64,000 nucleotides of DNA from Erythrobacter ramosus (GTDB lineage: Bacteria; Pseudomonadota; Alphaproteobacteria; Sphingomonadales; Sphingomonadaceae). The notes below the pieces were generated by a model. That model did no database searches, had not been told where the DNA came from, and was given only the letters and a program-made list of their open reading frames with translations. Numbering within the stretch: position 1 is the stretch's first letter; each line of letters opens with the position of its first letter. Made by a program: the position numbers and the translations under genes. This document shows, in pieces, positions 31,521 through 40,467 of this stretch. Location: contig NZ_WTYB01000001.1 of NCBI RefSeq assembly GCF_009828055.1, forward strand, positions 201,183 to 265,182. The letters run 5' to 3'.

Positions 31521-32072
31521 AATTCGCGCCCACTTTCACGAATGTAAGTAAGCGGCGGATCATGGTGTAAGCTGTTAGAATTTATTGCTTTTCGCTCAGT
31601 AGCCATCGCAAATGGCCAATGTCCCGGTTCTGTCCCGGTTCGCAGCCTCGCAAGACGGCACTCAGAGGCGTTTAATGCGCCCGTTATAGGGTCATAAATG
31701 GCGGATTTCCGGGCCTGAGAAGCCTTAAGGCGCTGACCTCATCAGAATGGGCGACTCCAGCCGATCGTGGCAATCCATCGTCTAAATTGACCACAACTCT
31801 AGACACAGAGCCGAAACGCCAATTTTTTGGCCCATGAGCGGCAAAGCCCTGCAAAACCGCCACATCTTGCTCGGCCAATCCCACGATTTCACGGCCTCTC
31901 CCGACTCCAGAACCTCTTGTCACCTAACAATGATGTCGAACTGCGCGCGGGTGATCGGCGGCGGTGCAGGGCGGATCGGACGGCGTCGCATGGCGGCATG
32001 GGCGCTGCCAGAGCGCAGGGGAGTAGGAAAACCCTTTTGCACGCCGCACCCACCCGCGCTATTCGCTTGCCC
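31521..32072. other. Prophage c-end and host junction; no supported gene
   Basis: This stretch must contain the phage end with its transposase-binding sites. A perfect tandem repeat of 11 bp (TGTCCCGGTTC twice) lies at 31620-31641. A minus-strand reading at 31684-31923 of 79 codons has no ribosome site and no recognised family. AT-richer sequence at 31531-31615 could hold the end sites. No target-site duplication can be tested because the other end is outside. Confidence 0.5.
31620..31641. repeat. Tandem 11-bp repeat near the prophage end
   Basis: TGTCCCGGTTC occurs twice without spacer. It may be part of the transposase-binding sites at the phage end or lie in the host just outside. Confidence 0.7.
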
Positions 32073-32492
32073 ATGAACCTGCCCCCGTTTCACCTCGCCT
32101 TCCCGGTCGATGACCTCGCTGCCGCGCGCGCATTTTATGGCGGAGTGATGGGCTGCGCTGAGGGCCGGTCGAGCGAGGAATGGATCGATTTCGACTTCCA
32201 CGGCCACCAGATCGTCGCCCACCTCGCACCGGGACAGGCAGGCGACCGCGCGAGCAACCATGTCGACGGCCACGGCGTGCCGGTGCCGCATTTCGGGCTG
32301 GTGATGGCGATGGAGCAATGGGAGGCTTTGGCCGAACGGCTGCGCACAGGCGGCGCTGACTTCGTGATCGAACCCACCATCCGCTTCAAAGGCCAGCCGG
32401 GCGAGCAAGCGACGATGTTCCTGCGCGATCCATCAGGCAATGCGCTGGAGTTCAAGGCGTTCAAGGATTTGGGCAAGCTGTTTGCGACCTAG
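32073..32492 (+). CDS. Glyoxalase/dioxygenase superfamily (VOC) protein
   Basis: A 139-residue VOC-fold protein. [20 protein letters not shown] is the first beta-alpha-beta unit, with His7 as metal ligand; [20 protein letters not shown] has the second His, and [19 protein letters not shown] ends with the Glu ligand in the family motif DPxGNxxE. Substrate unknown. The start at 32073 follows host sequence; a frame to 31827 without the VOC fold precedes it. First clear host gene after the prophage. Confidence 0.85.
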   Translation: MNLPPFHLAFPVDDLAAARAFYGGVMGCAEGRSSEEWIDFDFHGHQIVAHLAPGQAGDRASNHVDGHGVPVPHFGLVMAMEQWEALAERLRTGGADFVIEPTIRFKGQPGEQATMFLRDPSGNALEFKAFKDLGKLFAT

Positions 32493-32533
32493 CTTTGGTA
32501 CATTTTTAACCGCCGTACCTTAGCGTCAGACCT

Positions 32534-33250
32534 ATGAAATACGTTCGCGCCCTTGCTCTCCTGATCGTCTTTTCGGCTGCTCCCCTTCAGGCGCAGATGA
32601 TCTCCGGCCCTGCAACCGCGCTGGACGGACGGACGATAGAGATGACGGGCACGATCATCCGGCTCGCCCATATTGACGCACCCGAAGCCAGACAGACCTG
32701 CCAACGCGATGGTGCAGCTTGGGCATGCGGCATCGAGGCGACCGAGAACCTCGCAGCGATTATCGGCTCCGAGCCGGTAGACTGCGCGATCATTGGCGTT
32801 GACGCGAGCGACATCCCGCTCGCCACCTGCGAAAATGCGGTGTTCGATGTCGGTCGCGAAATGGTGCGGCGCGGCCTCGGGCTGGCAGCGGATGAGGCGC
32901 CTGAAGACTATGCCGCTGCAACCGCCATCGCACAGGGACTGCGATTTGGTCTTTGGGCTGGAGAGTTCGAGCGCCCCGACCAATGGCGCTCCACCAATCC
33001 CGGCTCAGTCATGCGACTGGCCCGCGCGCAACACAGTGCAGCCCCCGAACGCGCAGCACGCGCGCGGCCTGCGGCAGAGCAGCGCTACACGAACGCGCTC
33101 GGCTGCGCGATCAAGGGCAACCACAGTCGCTACGGTGACATGATCTACCATCTGCCGGGACAGCGGTATTACGACGGAACACGCCCCGAGGCGATTTTCT
33201 GTACCGAGCGCGAGGCCATGGCGGCAGGCTTCCGTCGCTCGAAGGAATAG
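32534..33250 (+). CDS. Secreted staphylococcal nuclease-like (SNase) protein
   Basis: A 238-residue protein with a signal peptide (MKYVRALALLIVFSAAPLQA). The SNase part has ALDGRTIEMTGTIIRLAHID then APEARQTC, where the Arg and Glu of RLxxIDAPE are active-site residues, and VGREMVRRGLGLAADEA carrying the second Arg. The last 45 residues (CAIKGNHSRYGDMIYHLPGQ, then RYYDGTRPEAIFCTEREAMA) are the C-terminal extension common in such nucleases. Acts outside the cytoplasm on DNA or RNA. Confidence 0.88.
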   Translation: MKYVRALALLIVFSAAPLQAQMISGPATALDGRTIEMTGTIIRLAHIDAPEARQTCQRDGAAWACGIEATENLAAIIGSEPVDCAIIGVDASDIPLATCENAVFDVGREMVRRGLGLAADEAPEDYAAATAIAQGLRFGLWAGEFERPDQWRSTNPGSVMRLARAQHSAAPERAARARPAAEQRYTNALGCAIKGNHSRYGDMIYHLPGQRYYDGTRPEAIFCTEREAMAAGFRRSKE

Positions 33251-33380
33251 CATCCGGCGGGGCAACCTGAACGCCACCTGCGACTGATAGGTGCCGACGA
33301 TTGGCAAACCCTGGCGTCGAGCGCGGGGCCTCTGCATCTATTGGCAAATACGAGGGAACCTACACCCTCGCGGCTTGTGC
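33251..33380. other. Convergent intergenic region
   Basis: About 130 bp between the ends of the nuclease and engB genes. No strong hairpin with a T run was found; a weak GCCACCTGCGAC and AGGTG pair lies near 33275-33295. Confidence 0.4.
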
Positions 33381-34061
33381 CTACCCCATCCACCCTTCAC
33401 CCAGCGCGTCGGCCACCACGGCGGCGCGCAGCGCGGCGATGCCCATGCCTTTTTCGCTGCTGGTGAGGTGCAGTTCGGGATAGGCGGCGACATGCTTCCG
33501 GATTTCGGCGGCGGTCGCTTCGGCGACCTTGTCGAGCTCGCTCGCCTTGATCTTGTCGGTCTTGGTGAGGACCACGCGGTAGCCCACCGCCGCTTCATCC
33601 AGCATCTTCATCATCACGCGGTCGACCTCCTTGATGCCGTGGCGGCTGTCGACCAGCACCAGCGTGCGGGCCAGCACCGCGCGGCCGCGCAGGTAGGAGT
33701 TCACCAGCGCCTTCCACTTGTCGACCACCTTCACCGGCGCTTTGGCAAAGCCGTATCCGGGCATGTCGACCAGCCGGAACAGCGGCAGCGCGCCCTCTTC
33801 CTCGGGCCTGCCGACATCGAAGAAGTTCAATTCCTGCGTCCGCCCCGGCGTCACCGAAGCGCGGGCGATGGCCTTGCGCCCGGTGAGCGCATTCAGGAGC
33901 GAGGATTTGCCCACGTTCGACCGGCCGCAGAACGCAATTTCCGGCACCTCCGCATCGGGCAAGAATTGCAGCTGCGGCGCAGAGCGCAGGAAATCGACGG
34001 GCCCTGAAAAGAGCCTAGATGCCGCTTCCTCGCGGGCGATGTAATCTTCCTCGTCGGTCAC
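33381..34061 (-). CDS. engB: Ribosome biogenesis GTPase EngB (YihA/YsxC)
   Basis: A 226-residue GTPase for late large-subunit assembly. G1 is FCGRSNVGKSSLLNAL (about residues 44-59), G2 has the Thr of SVTPGRTQELNFF, G3 is RLVDMPGYGFAKAP, and G4 is VLTKTDKIK. A short N-terminal extension of about 40 residues precedes the G domain as usual. It starts 4 nt downstream of the yidC stop, so it is probably translated with yidC. Confidence 0.97.
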   Translation of the reverse strand: MTDEEDYIAREEAASRLFSGPVDFLRSAPQLQFLPDAEVPEIAFCGRSNVGKSSLLNALTGRKAIARASVTPGRTQELNFFDVGRPEEEGALPLFRLVDMPGYGFAKAPVKVVDKWKALVNSYLRGRAVLARTLVLVDSRHGIKEVDRVMMKMLDEAAVGYRVVLTKTDKIKASELDKVAEATAAEIRKHVAAYPELHLTSSEKGMGIAALRAAVVADALGEGWMG

Positions 34062-34065
34062 AGCC

Positions 34066-35823
34066 CTATCCCGCGTCCTTCTTGTCCGCCGCCGCGGTTG
34101 CCGCCTTCAGCTGCGGGTGCTTGGAGTAGAGATAGCTCTGCTGCGCCAGTGTCAGCACGTTCGAGGTCACCCAGTACAGCAGCAGACCAGCGGCAAACGG
34201 CGCCATCACGAACATCAGGATCCACGGCATGATCGCGAACATCTGCTGCTGCACGGGGTCCATCGCCGCCGGGTTGAGCTTGAAGGTCAGGTACATGGTG
34301 ATGCCCAGCAGCACCGCCAGCGGGCCAATCGCCAGGAACCCCATCGGGACTTCGTACGGCAGCATCCCGAACAGGTTGAGGATATGCGCCGGATCGGGCG
34401 CGGACAGGTCCTTGATCCACAGGAAGAAGGGCTCGTGCCGCATCTCGATCGAGAGGACGAGCACCTTGTACAGCGCAAAGAAGATCGGGATCTGGATGAC
34501 AAGCGGCAGACACCCTGCCAGCGGGTTCACCTTTTCATCCTTGTAGAGCTTCATGATCTCTTGCTGCTGACGCGCCTTGTCGTCCTTGAAGCGCTCCTGG
34601 ATCTCCTTCATCCGGGGCTGCACGGCCTTCATCTGCGCCATGCTGGAAAACTGCTTCTGCGCCACCGGGAACATCAGCCCGCGAATGATGACCGTGAGCA
34701 GGATGATCGCCACGCCGAAATTGCCGACCAATCCGTTAAGCGTGCGCAGCAGCCACAGGATCGGCTTTTCGAAGATTTCGAACCAGCCCCAGCTGATGGC
34801 CTTGCCGAAATAGGTGATCCCGCCCTCTTCATATTTGTCGAGGATGCCGCTGTCTTTGGCCCCCGCATAGAGCCGCGTCGCCTGCGTCAGGCTGCCGCCT
34901 GCGGGCACGGTGGTCGCGCCATACAGCAGATCGGTGCGGAACAGCTTGTTGCCGAGCGAGCGGAAGCCTGCATCATCGACCGTAACATTGCCCTTGCCGT
35001 CACCCGGAACCAGCGCGGCAAGCCAGTACTGATCGGTAAAGCCAAGCCAGTCCGGCGCGCCTTCGGGCTTTTCGCCGCCCAGTTCGGCCAGCTCGTCATA
35101 GGAATGCGGGTCCCACAGCGTATCGCCGAACACACCGACCGGGCCGGAGTGCGAGACATACTGGTCGATCGTTGCGTTGGTGCTGGTGCGCTTGATCAGC
35201 GCGAAGGGCTGGACGACCGCAGGTGCAGCCCCGGCGTTGGTCACGCTCTGGGTGGCGGCGATCATGTAGTCCTTGTCGATCGCGAACTGGATTCGATAGG
35301 TGATCCCGTTAGCATCAGTGCGGGTCAAGGTGACCGGCGTGGTCGGGGTCAGCTTGGTGCCGTCCGCCTGCCACAACAGGTTCGAAGGCTGACGCGCGCC
35401 GCCGCTCACAAAGCCGAACTCGGCGAAATACTGCCCCGGCGTGCCTTCGGGCGCGAACAGGCGGACCGGGCCGGACGCCTTCTTCACCGTCTCGCGGTAA
35501 TCCTTGAGCACGATGTCATCGATCCGTGCGCCGACGAGGTTGATTGAGCCAGCAAGGCGCGGCGTGTCGATCGCGACGCGATTGGGGCTGGCAAGCGCAG
35601 TCGTGAGATTGACCTTGCGTGCCGCTGCGGCATCCCCGCCAAGGCTACCAGCGCCCGCAGTGGTGCTCGTCTGAGCGGCGGTGGCGGCAGTCGGCGTGGG
35701 CTTGGCCGGATCGACCTGAGCCGAAAGCGCCGCCTCGGGATAGAAGTAGCGCATCCCCACGTCCCACCCGAGAATGAGCAGGCCCGAAAGCACGACAGCG
35801 AGCAGAAGATTGCGATTGTCCAA
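34066..35823 (-). CDS. yidC: Membrane protein insertase YidC
   Basis: A 585-residue inner-membrane insertase (typical for Gram-negatives). An N-terminal membrane anchor (NLLLAVVLSGLLILGWDVGM) is followed by a Ser/Thr/Ala-rich linker, a large periplasmic beta domain (residues 80-360), and the conserved C-terminal membrane part (FGVAIILLTVIIRGLMFPVA with the groove Arg; MAQMKAVQPRMKEIQERFKD; CLPLVIQIPIFFALYKVL). It works with Sec and alone. It is in the conserved order rnpA-yidD-yidC. Confidence 0.98.
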   Translation of the reverse strand: MDNRNLLLAVVLSGLLILGWDVGMRYFYPEAALSAQVDPAKPTPTAATAAQTSTTAGAGSLGGDAAAARKVNLTTALASPNRVAIDTPRLAGSINLVGARIDDIVLKDYRETVKKASGPVRLFAPEGTPGQYFAEFGFVSGGARQPSNLLWQADGTKLTPTTPVTLTRTDANGITYRIQFAIDKDYMIAATQSVTNAGAAPAVVQPFALIKRTSTNATIDQYVSHSGPVGVFGDTLWDPHSYDELAELGGEKPEGAPDWLGFTDQYWLAALVPGDGKGNVTVDDAGFRSLGNKLFRTDLLYGATTVPAGGSLTQATRLYAGAKDSGILDKYEEGGITYFGKAISWGWFEIFEKPILWLLRTLNGLVGNFGVAIILLTVIIRGLMFPVAQKQFSSMAQMKAVQPRMKEIQERFKDDKARQQQEIMKLYKDEKVNPLAGCLPLVIQIPIFFALYKVLVLSIEMRHEPFFLWIKDLSAPDPAHILNLFGMLPYEVPMGFLAIGPLAVLLGITMYLTFKLNPAAMDPVQQQMFAIMPWILMFVMAPFAAGLLLYWVTSNVLTLAQQSYLYSKHPQLKAATAAADKKDAG

Positions 35824-35905
35824 GTGTAAGCCCCGAGAGTGTGCGACGACAGGTGTATTATGGGGTTAAGGCGGTCCCGTTTCCAGACCCCACGGAAATT
35901 GCCCC

Positions 35906-36115
35906 TCAGGGCACGGGGTCATGCCCGTGTCCGCCCCAAGGGTGGCAGCGCATTAGCCGCTTAAATGCCATCCATCCACCCTTGAGCGCACCATACTTGC
36001 CAATCGCTTCGATGGCGTATTGGCTGCACGAGGGAGAGTAACGGCACGAGGGCGGCAAAATGCGCGACGGGCCAAGCTGCCAGCCGCGCGCGATGAGGAT
36101 GAGGACCTGCTTCAT
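35906..36115 (-). CDS. yidD: Membrane protein insertion efficiency factor YidD
   Basis: A 69-residue protein with the YidD core: an amphipathic N-terminal helix (MKQVLILIARGWQLGPSRIL), PPSCRYSPSCSQYAIEAI with three conserved Cys, and LMRCHPWGGHGHDPVP. It assists insertion of proteins by YidC at the inner leaflet. The start overlaps the rnpA stop (ATGA). 82 nt separate it from yidC. Confidence 0.96.
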   Translation of the reverse strand: MKQVLILIARGWQLGPSRILPPSCRYSPSCSQYAIEAIGKYGALKGGWMAFKRLMRCHPWGGHGHDPVP

Positions 36116-36510
36116 TTGCGCCCCCCGCCCCGGTTCCCCTTGCGCGGACGCCGCCCGCCCGAAGGATCGCCCCGCCCTTCGCGCGCCCGTTCCAGCGCCT
36201 TGGCGAGTTCCTCAGCCATCAGGTGAAAGTCCCGCTCCACCCCGCCCGCGCGGCCGATCAGCACGTGATCGTGATCGGGGAGGCCTTGCGAAGGCAGCGC
36301 CGCGCGCAGAAGCTCGCGAAACCGCCGCTTCATGCGATTGCGCACGACAGCGTTGCCGATCTTCTTGGTGACGGTGATCCCGAAGCGGATGCCCTGCCCG
36401 TCATTCGGGCGGGTCAGCAGCACAAACCCGGCCCGCGCATTGCGAGTGCCGGAATTGGCGGCCAAAAAGTCCGCGCGCTTCGTAAGGACGGAGATCATGG
36501 AGCGGCCCAT
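36112..36510 (-). CDS. rnpA: Ribonuclease P protein component
   Basis: A 132-residue protein that assists RNase P RNA in tRNA 5-prime processing. RFGITVTKKIGNAVVRNRMK then RRFRELLRAAL contains the RNR motif that binds RNA. The C-terminal 25 residues are very basic and Gly-rich (RRPRKGNRGGGRK), a lineage extension. ATG codons at 36510 and 36498 (MISVLTKRADF) are both possible starts; the second matches most homologues. Confidence 0.96.
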   Translation of the reverse strand: MGRSMISVLTKRADFLAANSGTRNARAGFVLLTRPNDGQGIRFGITVTKKIGNAVVRNRMKRRFRELLRAALPSQGLPDHDHVLIGRAGGVERDFHLMAEELAKALERAREGRGDPSGGRRPRKGNRGGGRK

Positions 36511-36527
36511 AGAGCAACGTTAGAGGC

Positions 36528-36560
36528 CATAAAAGCAAACGGGCTCCCATAGGGAGCCCG
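36528..36560 (-). terminator. Intrinsic terminator between rpmH and rnpA
   Basis: A perfect 9-bp stem (CGGGCTCCC paired with GGGAGCCCG, 3-nt loop) followed on the minus strand by TTTGCTTTTA. It lies about 87 nt after the rpmH stop and would reduce read-through into rnpA, giving more L34 than RnpA. Confidence 0.8.
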
Positions 36561-36646
36561 CAAGCGCAACCGCACGCCCGCAGCGACGCGATCTTCAGAT
36601 CGCATGAGCGAGGATACCGCAGCCCGGAGGGGCTGCGAAAAACAAA

Positions 36647-36781
36647 TTACGCGCAGAGCTTCTTGCGGCCGCGGTTACGGCGGGCGCGGAGCACCTTGCG
36701 GCCACCCGGAGTCGCCTTGCGTGCGAAGAAACCGTGGCGACGGGCGCGCACGAGATTGCTGGGTTGGAACGTCCGCTTCAT
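36647..36781 (-). CDS. rpmH: 50S ribosomal protein L34
   Basis: A 44-residue, very basic protein, [20 protein letters not shown] then [20 protein letters not shown], ending KLCA. It is the full L34 sequence. It heads the rpmH-rnpA-yidD-yidC-engB cluster and is preceded by a good promoter at 36876-36904. Confidence 0.98.
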   Translation of the reverse strand: MKRTFQPSNLVRARRHGFFARKATPGGRKVLRARRNRGRKKLCA

Positions 36782-36875
36782 ATCATCCTCGAAAAAGCTA
36801 CCGGCAGGTCAGTCCCGGGGTTTCCCCCACGCGCCCACCGTGGCCGCAGGCCTGCGACCTCGAAACAGACCGGCG

Positions 36876-36904
36876 CCGTTATGGGAAAGCCGGAACCGAG
36901 TCAA
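36876..36904 (-). promoter_or_regulatory. Promoter of rpmH
   Basis: On the minus strand TTGACT (36904-36899) and TAACGG (36881-36876) are separated by 17 bp, a good housekeeping promoter for an alphaproteobacterium. It would start RNA near 36869 and leave a leader of about 88 nt before rpmH. The -10 lies at the very end of the upstream gene. Confidence 0.6.
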
Positions 36905-37892
36905 GCAAACCCGTACTCAGATTGGCGCCCAGATCGGCATAGGCGAGCCTGGGTGCGGCAGGGGCCGACCCCGCCCGCAGCATCACGGGTGAGCGCAGCG
37001 CCTCCAGCAAGGCATCGCCAGAGCGGGCGACGGCGAGGCGCAAGGCGCTTTTCAGGGGGGCGTCCAGCACGCGCGAAGCGGGGCTACGGGCCGCAGGCGC
37101 GATCCAGCGCGCCATGTCCTCGCCCTGCAACCACAGCGCGCCTGCGTGCGGCACCGAATTGGTCATCGAATAGAAGGCGCGGGCTTCGTCTGCGGTCATG
37201 CCCATTTCGGCATAGTAATCGAGATAGAGCCGGTTTTCCGGCGCATCGGGCGCAAAGTCGGCAGGCTCACGCCCGCGCTCGTCACGCCAGGAATGCACCG
37301 CGAACAGCGCGCCCGGGTCCATCGTGCGGCGGGTACCCGCGAGGAACAGCTCAACCGCGCCCGACCGGGCCGAGCCACCTGCCGGGACGTGAGTCGCAAG
37401 ACCCGCCGCCCGGATGGCGCGGCCAAGGCGCAGGTTCGCCAGATCATGGTTGGTGCCGGGCGCATCGGCGAATTCGATCACTTGCAGGCCCGGATAGGCC
37501 GCCAGCATCGCCGCGAAGGCCTGCGGGCTGGCGGCATCGGTCGACGCGACGAGCGCGGCACGGGTGCCGTCGATCACACGGAACGGGCCGAAGCGCGCGA
37601 TCCCGGCGCTGTGGGCGGGAAGGCGCGGGGCGCTGGCGATAAAGCGGGTCGGCTCGTGGTGGACGGTCTCGGTGATGGTGAGCCCGCCAGCGCGCAGGCT
37701 GCTTGGGGTCGCCTCGGCCAGTGCGGTCGGAGCCGGGCTGTCCTCCACGCGCACCCATTGCTGGGTGGCCGGGTTCCATTCCTCGACCCAAGTGATCCGC
37801 TCCACCACCCGCGCGCCCGATTGCGCCCATGCCGCTCCGCCGGGGAGCAGCAGCGCGAAGGCGGCAAGCAGGAGAGCAAGGGTTCGGTTCAT
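36879..37892 (-). CDS. Exported ClpP-fold-like protein of unknown function
   Basis: A 337-residue protein with a signal peptide (MNRTLALLLAAFALLLPGGA, then AWA). The mature part has FGPFRVIDGTRAALVASTDA, FAAMLAAYPGLQVIEFADAP, IRAAGLATHVPAGGSARSGA with a Ser-rich turn, VELFLAGTRRTMDPGALFAV then HSWRDERG. This layout recalls periplasmic ClpP/crotonase-fold proteins in which the Ser and His lie at these places, but the enzyme role is a guess. The start at 37892 is chosen for the signal peptide; 37931 adds 13 residues. Confidence 0.7.
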   Translation of the reverse strand: MNRTLALLLAAFALLLPGGAAWAQSGARVVERITWVEEWNPATQQWVRVEDSPAPTALAEATPSSLRAGGLTITETVHHEPTRFIASAPRLPAHSAGIARFGPFRVIDGTRAALVASTDAASPQAFAAMLAAYPGLQVIEFADAPGTNHDLANLRLGRAIRAAGLATHVPAGGSARSGAVELFLAGTRRTMDPGALFAVHSWRDERGREPADFAPDAPENRLYLDYYAEMGMTADEARAFYSMTNSVPHAGALWLQGEDMARWIAPAARSPASRVLDAPLKSALRLAVARSGDALLEALRSPVMLRAGSAPAAPRLAYADLGANLSTGLLDSVPAFP

Positions 37893-38076
37893 GATGCTAT
37901 TGTCGGCCCGAGCGGCCTGCCAATTCGCCAAGATTTATGCTTTAAAAATGCCTTAGCATTCGTGCGGAGGGGCACGGCTGGATCGCGTTAGGAAACGCGC
38001 GGCCGACCCGCGAACTGCTCGACAAGCGATTGCAAAACCTGCACAATCATGCCGCAAGGGCGGGTAGGGGTCGCAA

Positions 38077-39567
38077 ATGGTCGCGCTGGTCAGGACGGTT
38101 GCCTATCTCGGGCTGGAGGCGCGTGCCGTGGAGGTGCAGTGTCATGTCGGCCCCGGTCTGCCGCGATTCAATGTGGTGGGTCTGGCCGACAAGGCGGTGA
38201 GCGAGAGCCGCGAGCGGGTGCAGGCTGCCTTGTCGGCGATGGGGCTGGCCATGCCGCCCAAACGGATCACGGTGAACCTCTCCCCCGCCGACCTGCCCAA
38301 GGACGGATCGCATTACGACCTGCCGATCGCGCTCGCCCTGCTCGCGGCGATGGGCGTGACTGATGCCGAGCAGCTGGGTGACTGGATCGCGGTGGGCGAA
38401 CTGGCGCTGGATGGACGCGTGGTCGCCAGCCCCGGCGTGCTGATCGCCGCGCTCCATGCCAGCGAATCGGGCACGGGTCTGATCTGCCCCGCCGAACAAG
38501 GGCCAGAGGCACGCTGGGCGAGCGGGGTGCCCGTGCTCGCCCCGAGCGATCTGATGAGCCTGTTGGGGCACCTCAAAGGCTCGCTCGTGCTGCCCGAGCC
38601 CGCGCGCGGCGCGGTGGCCGAGGCAGTCAGCGGCAATGATCTGAAGCAGGTGAAAGGGCAGGAGACCGCCAAGCGCGCCTTGGAGATCGCAGCGGCGGGC
38701 GGCCACAACCTGCTGATGGTCGGCCCGCCGGGATCGGGCAAGAGCCTGCTGGCGAGCTGCCTCCCCGGCATCCTCCCCGACCTGACGCCAGCCGAGGCGC
38801 TGGAGGTGTCGATGGTTCAATCGGTCGCAGGGACCTTGGAGGCCGGCCGCATCAGCCGCGCCCGCCCGTTCCGCGCGCCGCACCATTCGGCGAGCATGGC
38901 CGCGCTGACCGGCGGCGGGCTGAAAGTGCGGCCCGGAGAGGTCAGTCTCGCGCATCTCGGCGTGTTGTTCCTCGACGAGCTGCCCGAATTCCAGCGCCCG
39001 GTACTCGATTCGCTGCGCCAGCCGCTGGAGACCGGCCAAGTCGATGTCGCCCGCGCCAATGCCCATGTGACCTTCCCTGCGCGCGTGCAGCTGGTCGCCG
39101 CCATGAACCCATGCCGCTGCGGATATGCGGGCGATCCGGCGCGCAACTGCAACAAGTACCCGCGCTGCATCGGCGATTATCAGGCGCGGTTGTCGGGCCC
39201 GCTGCTCGACCGGATCGATCTCCACGTCCACGTCGGCGCGGTCAGTGCGCTCGACATGGCGCTCCCGCCACCCGCCGAGGGTAGCGCCGAGGTCGCAAAC
39301 CGCGTCGCGGCCGCCCGCGCGCGGCAGGTGGCACGCGGGGTGCGCTCGAACGCCGAACTGGAGGGCGAGCGGCTCGACCACTACGCCACCCCCGATGAAG
39401 CGGGGCACAAGCTGCTATTCCAAGCTGCCGAGAAGTTGCGCCTTTCCGCGCGCGGTTACACCCGGATGCTGCGCGTTGCCCGCACCGTCGCCGATCTGGC
39501 CGGGGCCGAAACGGTTGGCCGCGTGCACATTGCCGAGGCGCTATCCTATCGGCTGATGACCGGTTAA
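38077..39567 (+). CDS. comM: YifB/ComM family Mg-chelatase-like AAA ATPase
   Basis: A 496-residue helicase-like ATPase. The N-terminal ChlI-like domain (residues 1-170) has GLPRFNVVGLADKAVSESRE and LSPADLPKDGSHYDLPIALA. Walker A is VGPPGSGKSLLA at about 214-225, followed by FRAPHHSASMAALTGGG and the Walker B LFLDELPEF. CRCGYAGDPARNCNKYPRCI is the Cys-rich insert. ComM promotes branch migration in natural transformation. Full length. Confidence 0.95.
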   Translation: MVALVRTVAYLGLEARAVEVQCHVGPGLPRFNVVGLADKAVSESRERVQAALSAMGLAMPPKRITVNLSPADLPKDGSHYDLPIALALLAAMGVTDAEQLGDWIAVGELALDGRVVASPGVLIAALHASESGTGLICPAEQGPEARWASGVPVLAPSDLMSLLGHLKGSLVLPEPARGAVAEAVSGNDLKQVKGQETAKRALEIAAAGGHNLLMVGPPGSGKSLLASCLPGILPDLTPAEALEVSMVQSVAGTLEAGRISRARPFRAPHHSASMAALTGGGLKVRPGEVSLAHLGVLFLDELPEFQRPVLDSLRQPLETGQVDVARANAHVTFPARVQLVAAMNPCRCGYAGDPARNCNKYPRCIGDYQARLSGPLLDRIDLHVHVGAVSALDMALPPPAEGSAEVANRVAAARARQVARGVRSNAELEGERLDHYATPDEAGHKLLFQAAEKLRLSARGYTRMLRVARTVADLAGAETVGRVHIAEALSYRLMTG

Positions 39568-39615
39568 GGAGCGCTCCCGAGGCCGGCTCCCCCTCCCGGC
39601 CGACGCAAAGGCGCA

Positions 39616-40467
39616 TTGGCGATTTCGGACGATCCTTTAGCATTGGCGGCGGACCAGCCGCGCGGGCTTGCAACGCGCTGGGCTGCGCTGTGGCAAGCGG
39701 TGCGCGATGCGCCGCGACGCCGAAAGCTGGCGAGCCTTGCGATTGCGGTTGCGCTTGAGGCGCTGATCCTGCTGCTGCTCCTGACCCTCGGCCAGCAATT
39801 CGCCGGCGAGGATGACAAGCGCGAGGTCGTGACCATGACCGCGATCGAATTCGCCGCCCCGCCCGAGCCGGAAGCCCCCGCCGAGCCCGAACGCGAAAGC
39901 GCCGCCTCGCCGGACACCCCTTCGCCCCCGGTAACCGAGCAAGAGCTTGCCCCCGAGCCGCTGCGCCCTTCTCCTCTGGCCATCAACCCGAGCCCCGCAC
40001 CCGAGCCTGCCCCGCCCCAGCAGCAACCCCAGCAGCAGCCCCAGCCGCAGGCCAGCCCCAAGCCCAAGATCGGGGCGCGGATCAATCCGAACCGGTCTTA
40101 TGGCCCGGCCGATACCGGCAATCCGCGCACCGCCGGTGACAGCCAGCGCGTCGGCACCGCGCCCAATGGCGAGCCGCTCTATGCCGCGCGCTGGTATCGC
40201 GAACCGACCGATCAGGAGCTTGCCGGCTACCTGTCCACCGCGAACGGCCCCGGCTATGCGCTGATCGCCTGCAAGACCGTGGCGGGCTACTATGTCGAGG
40301 ATTGCGTGTTGCAGAGCGAAGGGCCGCAAGGTTCAATGATGGGCCGCGCGGTGCTGGCTGCCGCCTGGCAGTTCCGGGTGCGCCCGGCGCGGGTCAATGG
40401 ACGCGAGCAGTTCGGATCATGGGTGCGGATCAGGATCGACTATACTATTCGCAAGGCGCCGCGCTAA
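39616..40467 (+). CDS. TonB-like protein
   Basis: A 283-residue protein starting with TTG. One membrane segment ([20 protein letters not shown]) near residues 38-57 is followed by a long Pro/Glu/Gln-rich spacer ([36 protein letters not shown]), and a C-terminal globular part with [18 protein letters not shown] then [20 protein letters not shown]. The layout is that of TonB-type energy transducers that span the periplasm; the C-terminal part is a divergent TonB fold. It ends inside the convergent recQ stop. Confidence 0.75.
   Translation: MAISDDPLALAADQPRGLATRWAALWQAVRDAPRRRKLASLAIAVALEALILLLLLTLGQQFAGEDDKREVVTMTAIEFAAPPEPEAPAEPERESAASPDTPSPPVTEQELAPEPLRPSPLAINPSPAPEPAPPQQQPQQQPQPQASPKPKIGARINPNRSYGPADTGNPRTAGDSQRVGTAPNGEPLYAARWYREPTDQELAGYLSTANGPGYALIACKTVAGYYVEDCVLQSEGPQGSMMGRAVLAAAWQFRVRPARVNGREQFGSWVRIRIDYTIRKAPR

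Larger units (their letters stand above)
1..31600 (-). mobile_element. Mu-like transposable prophage, c-end and about 31.6 kb; tail-tip end lies outside the window
   Basis: The block holds a DDE transposase and its partner ATPase, a Ner-like protein, GemA, a Mor-type activator, a lysis cassette and a complete Mu-type head module in the order known from Mu. All structural and early genes are on the minus strand and most neighbours overlap by ATGA, GTGA or TGATG. The repressor reads the other way near the right end, as c does in Mu, so the right end here is the phage left (c) end. The exact junction was not found and 31600 is an estimate within 31521-31800. The other end is off the window. Confidence 0.95.

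Noticed and set aside
31684..31923. Minus-strand 79-codon frame beside the prophage end
   Set aside because: No ribosome site, no recognised family, and placed where the phage end must be; not supported as a gene, though a disrupted host gene end cannot be excluded.
34117..35547. Plus-strand frame of 476 codons
   Set aside because: Antisense to yidC, which is beyond doubt.
38047..39408. Minus-strand frame of 453 codons
   Set aside because: Antisense to comM.
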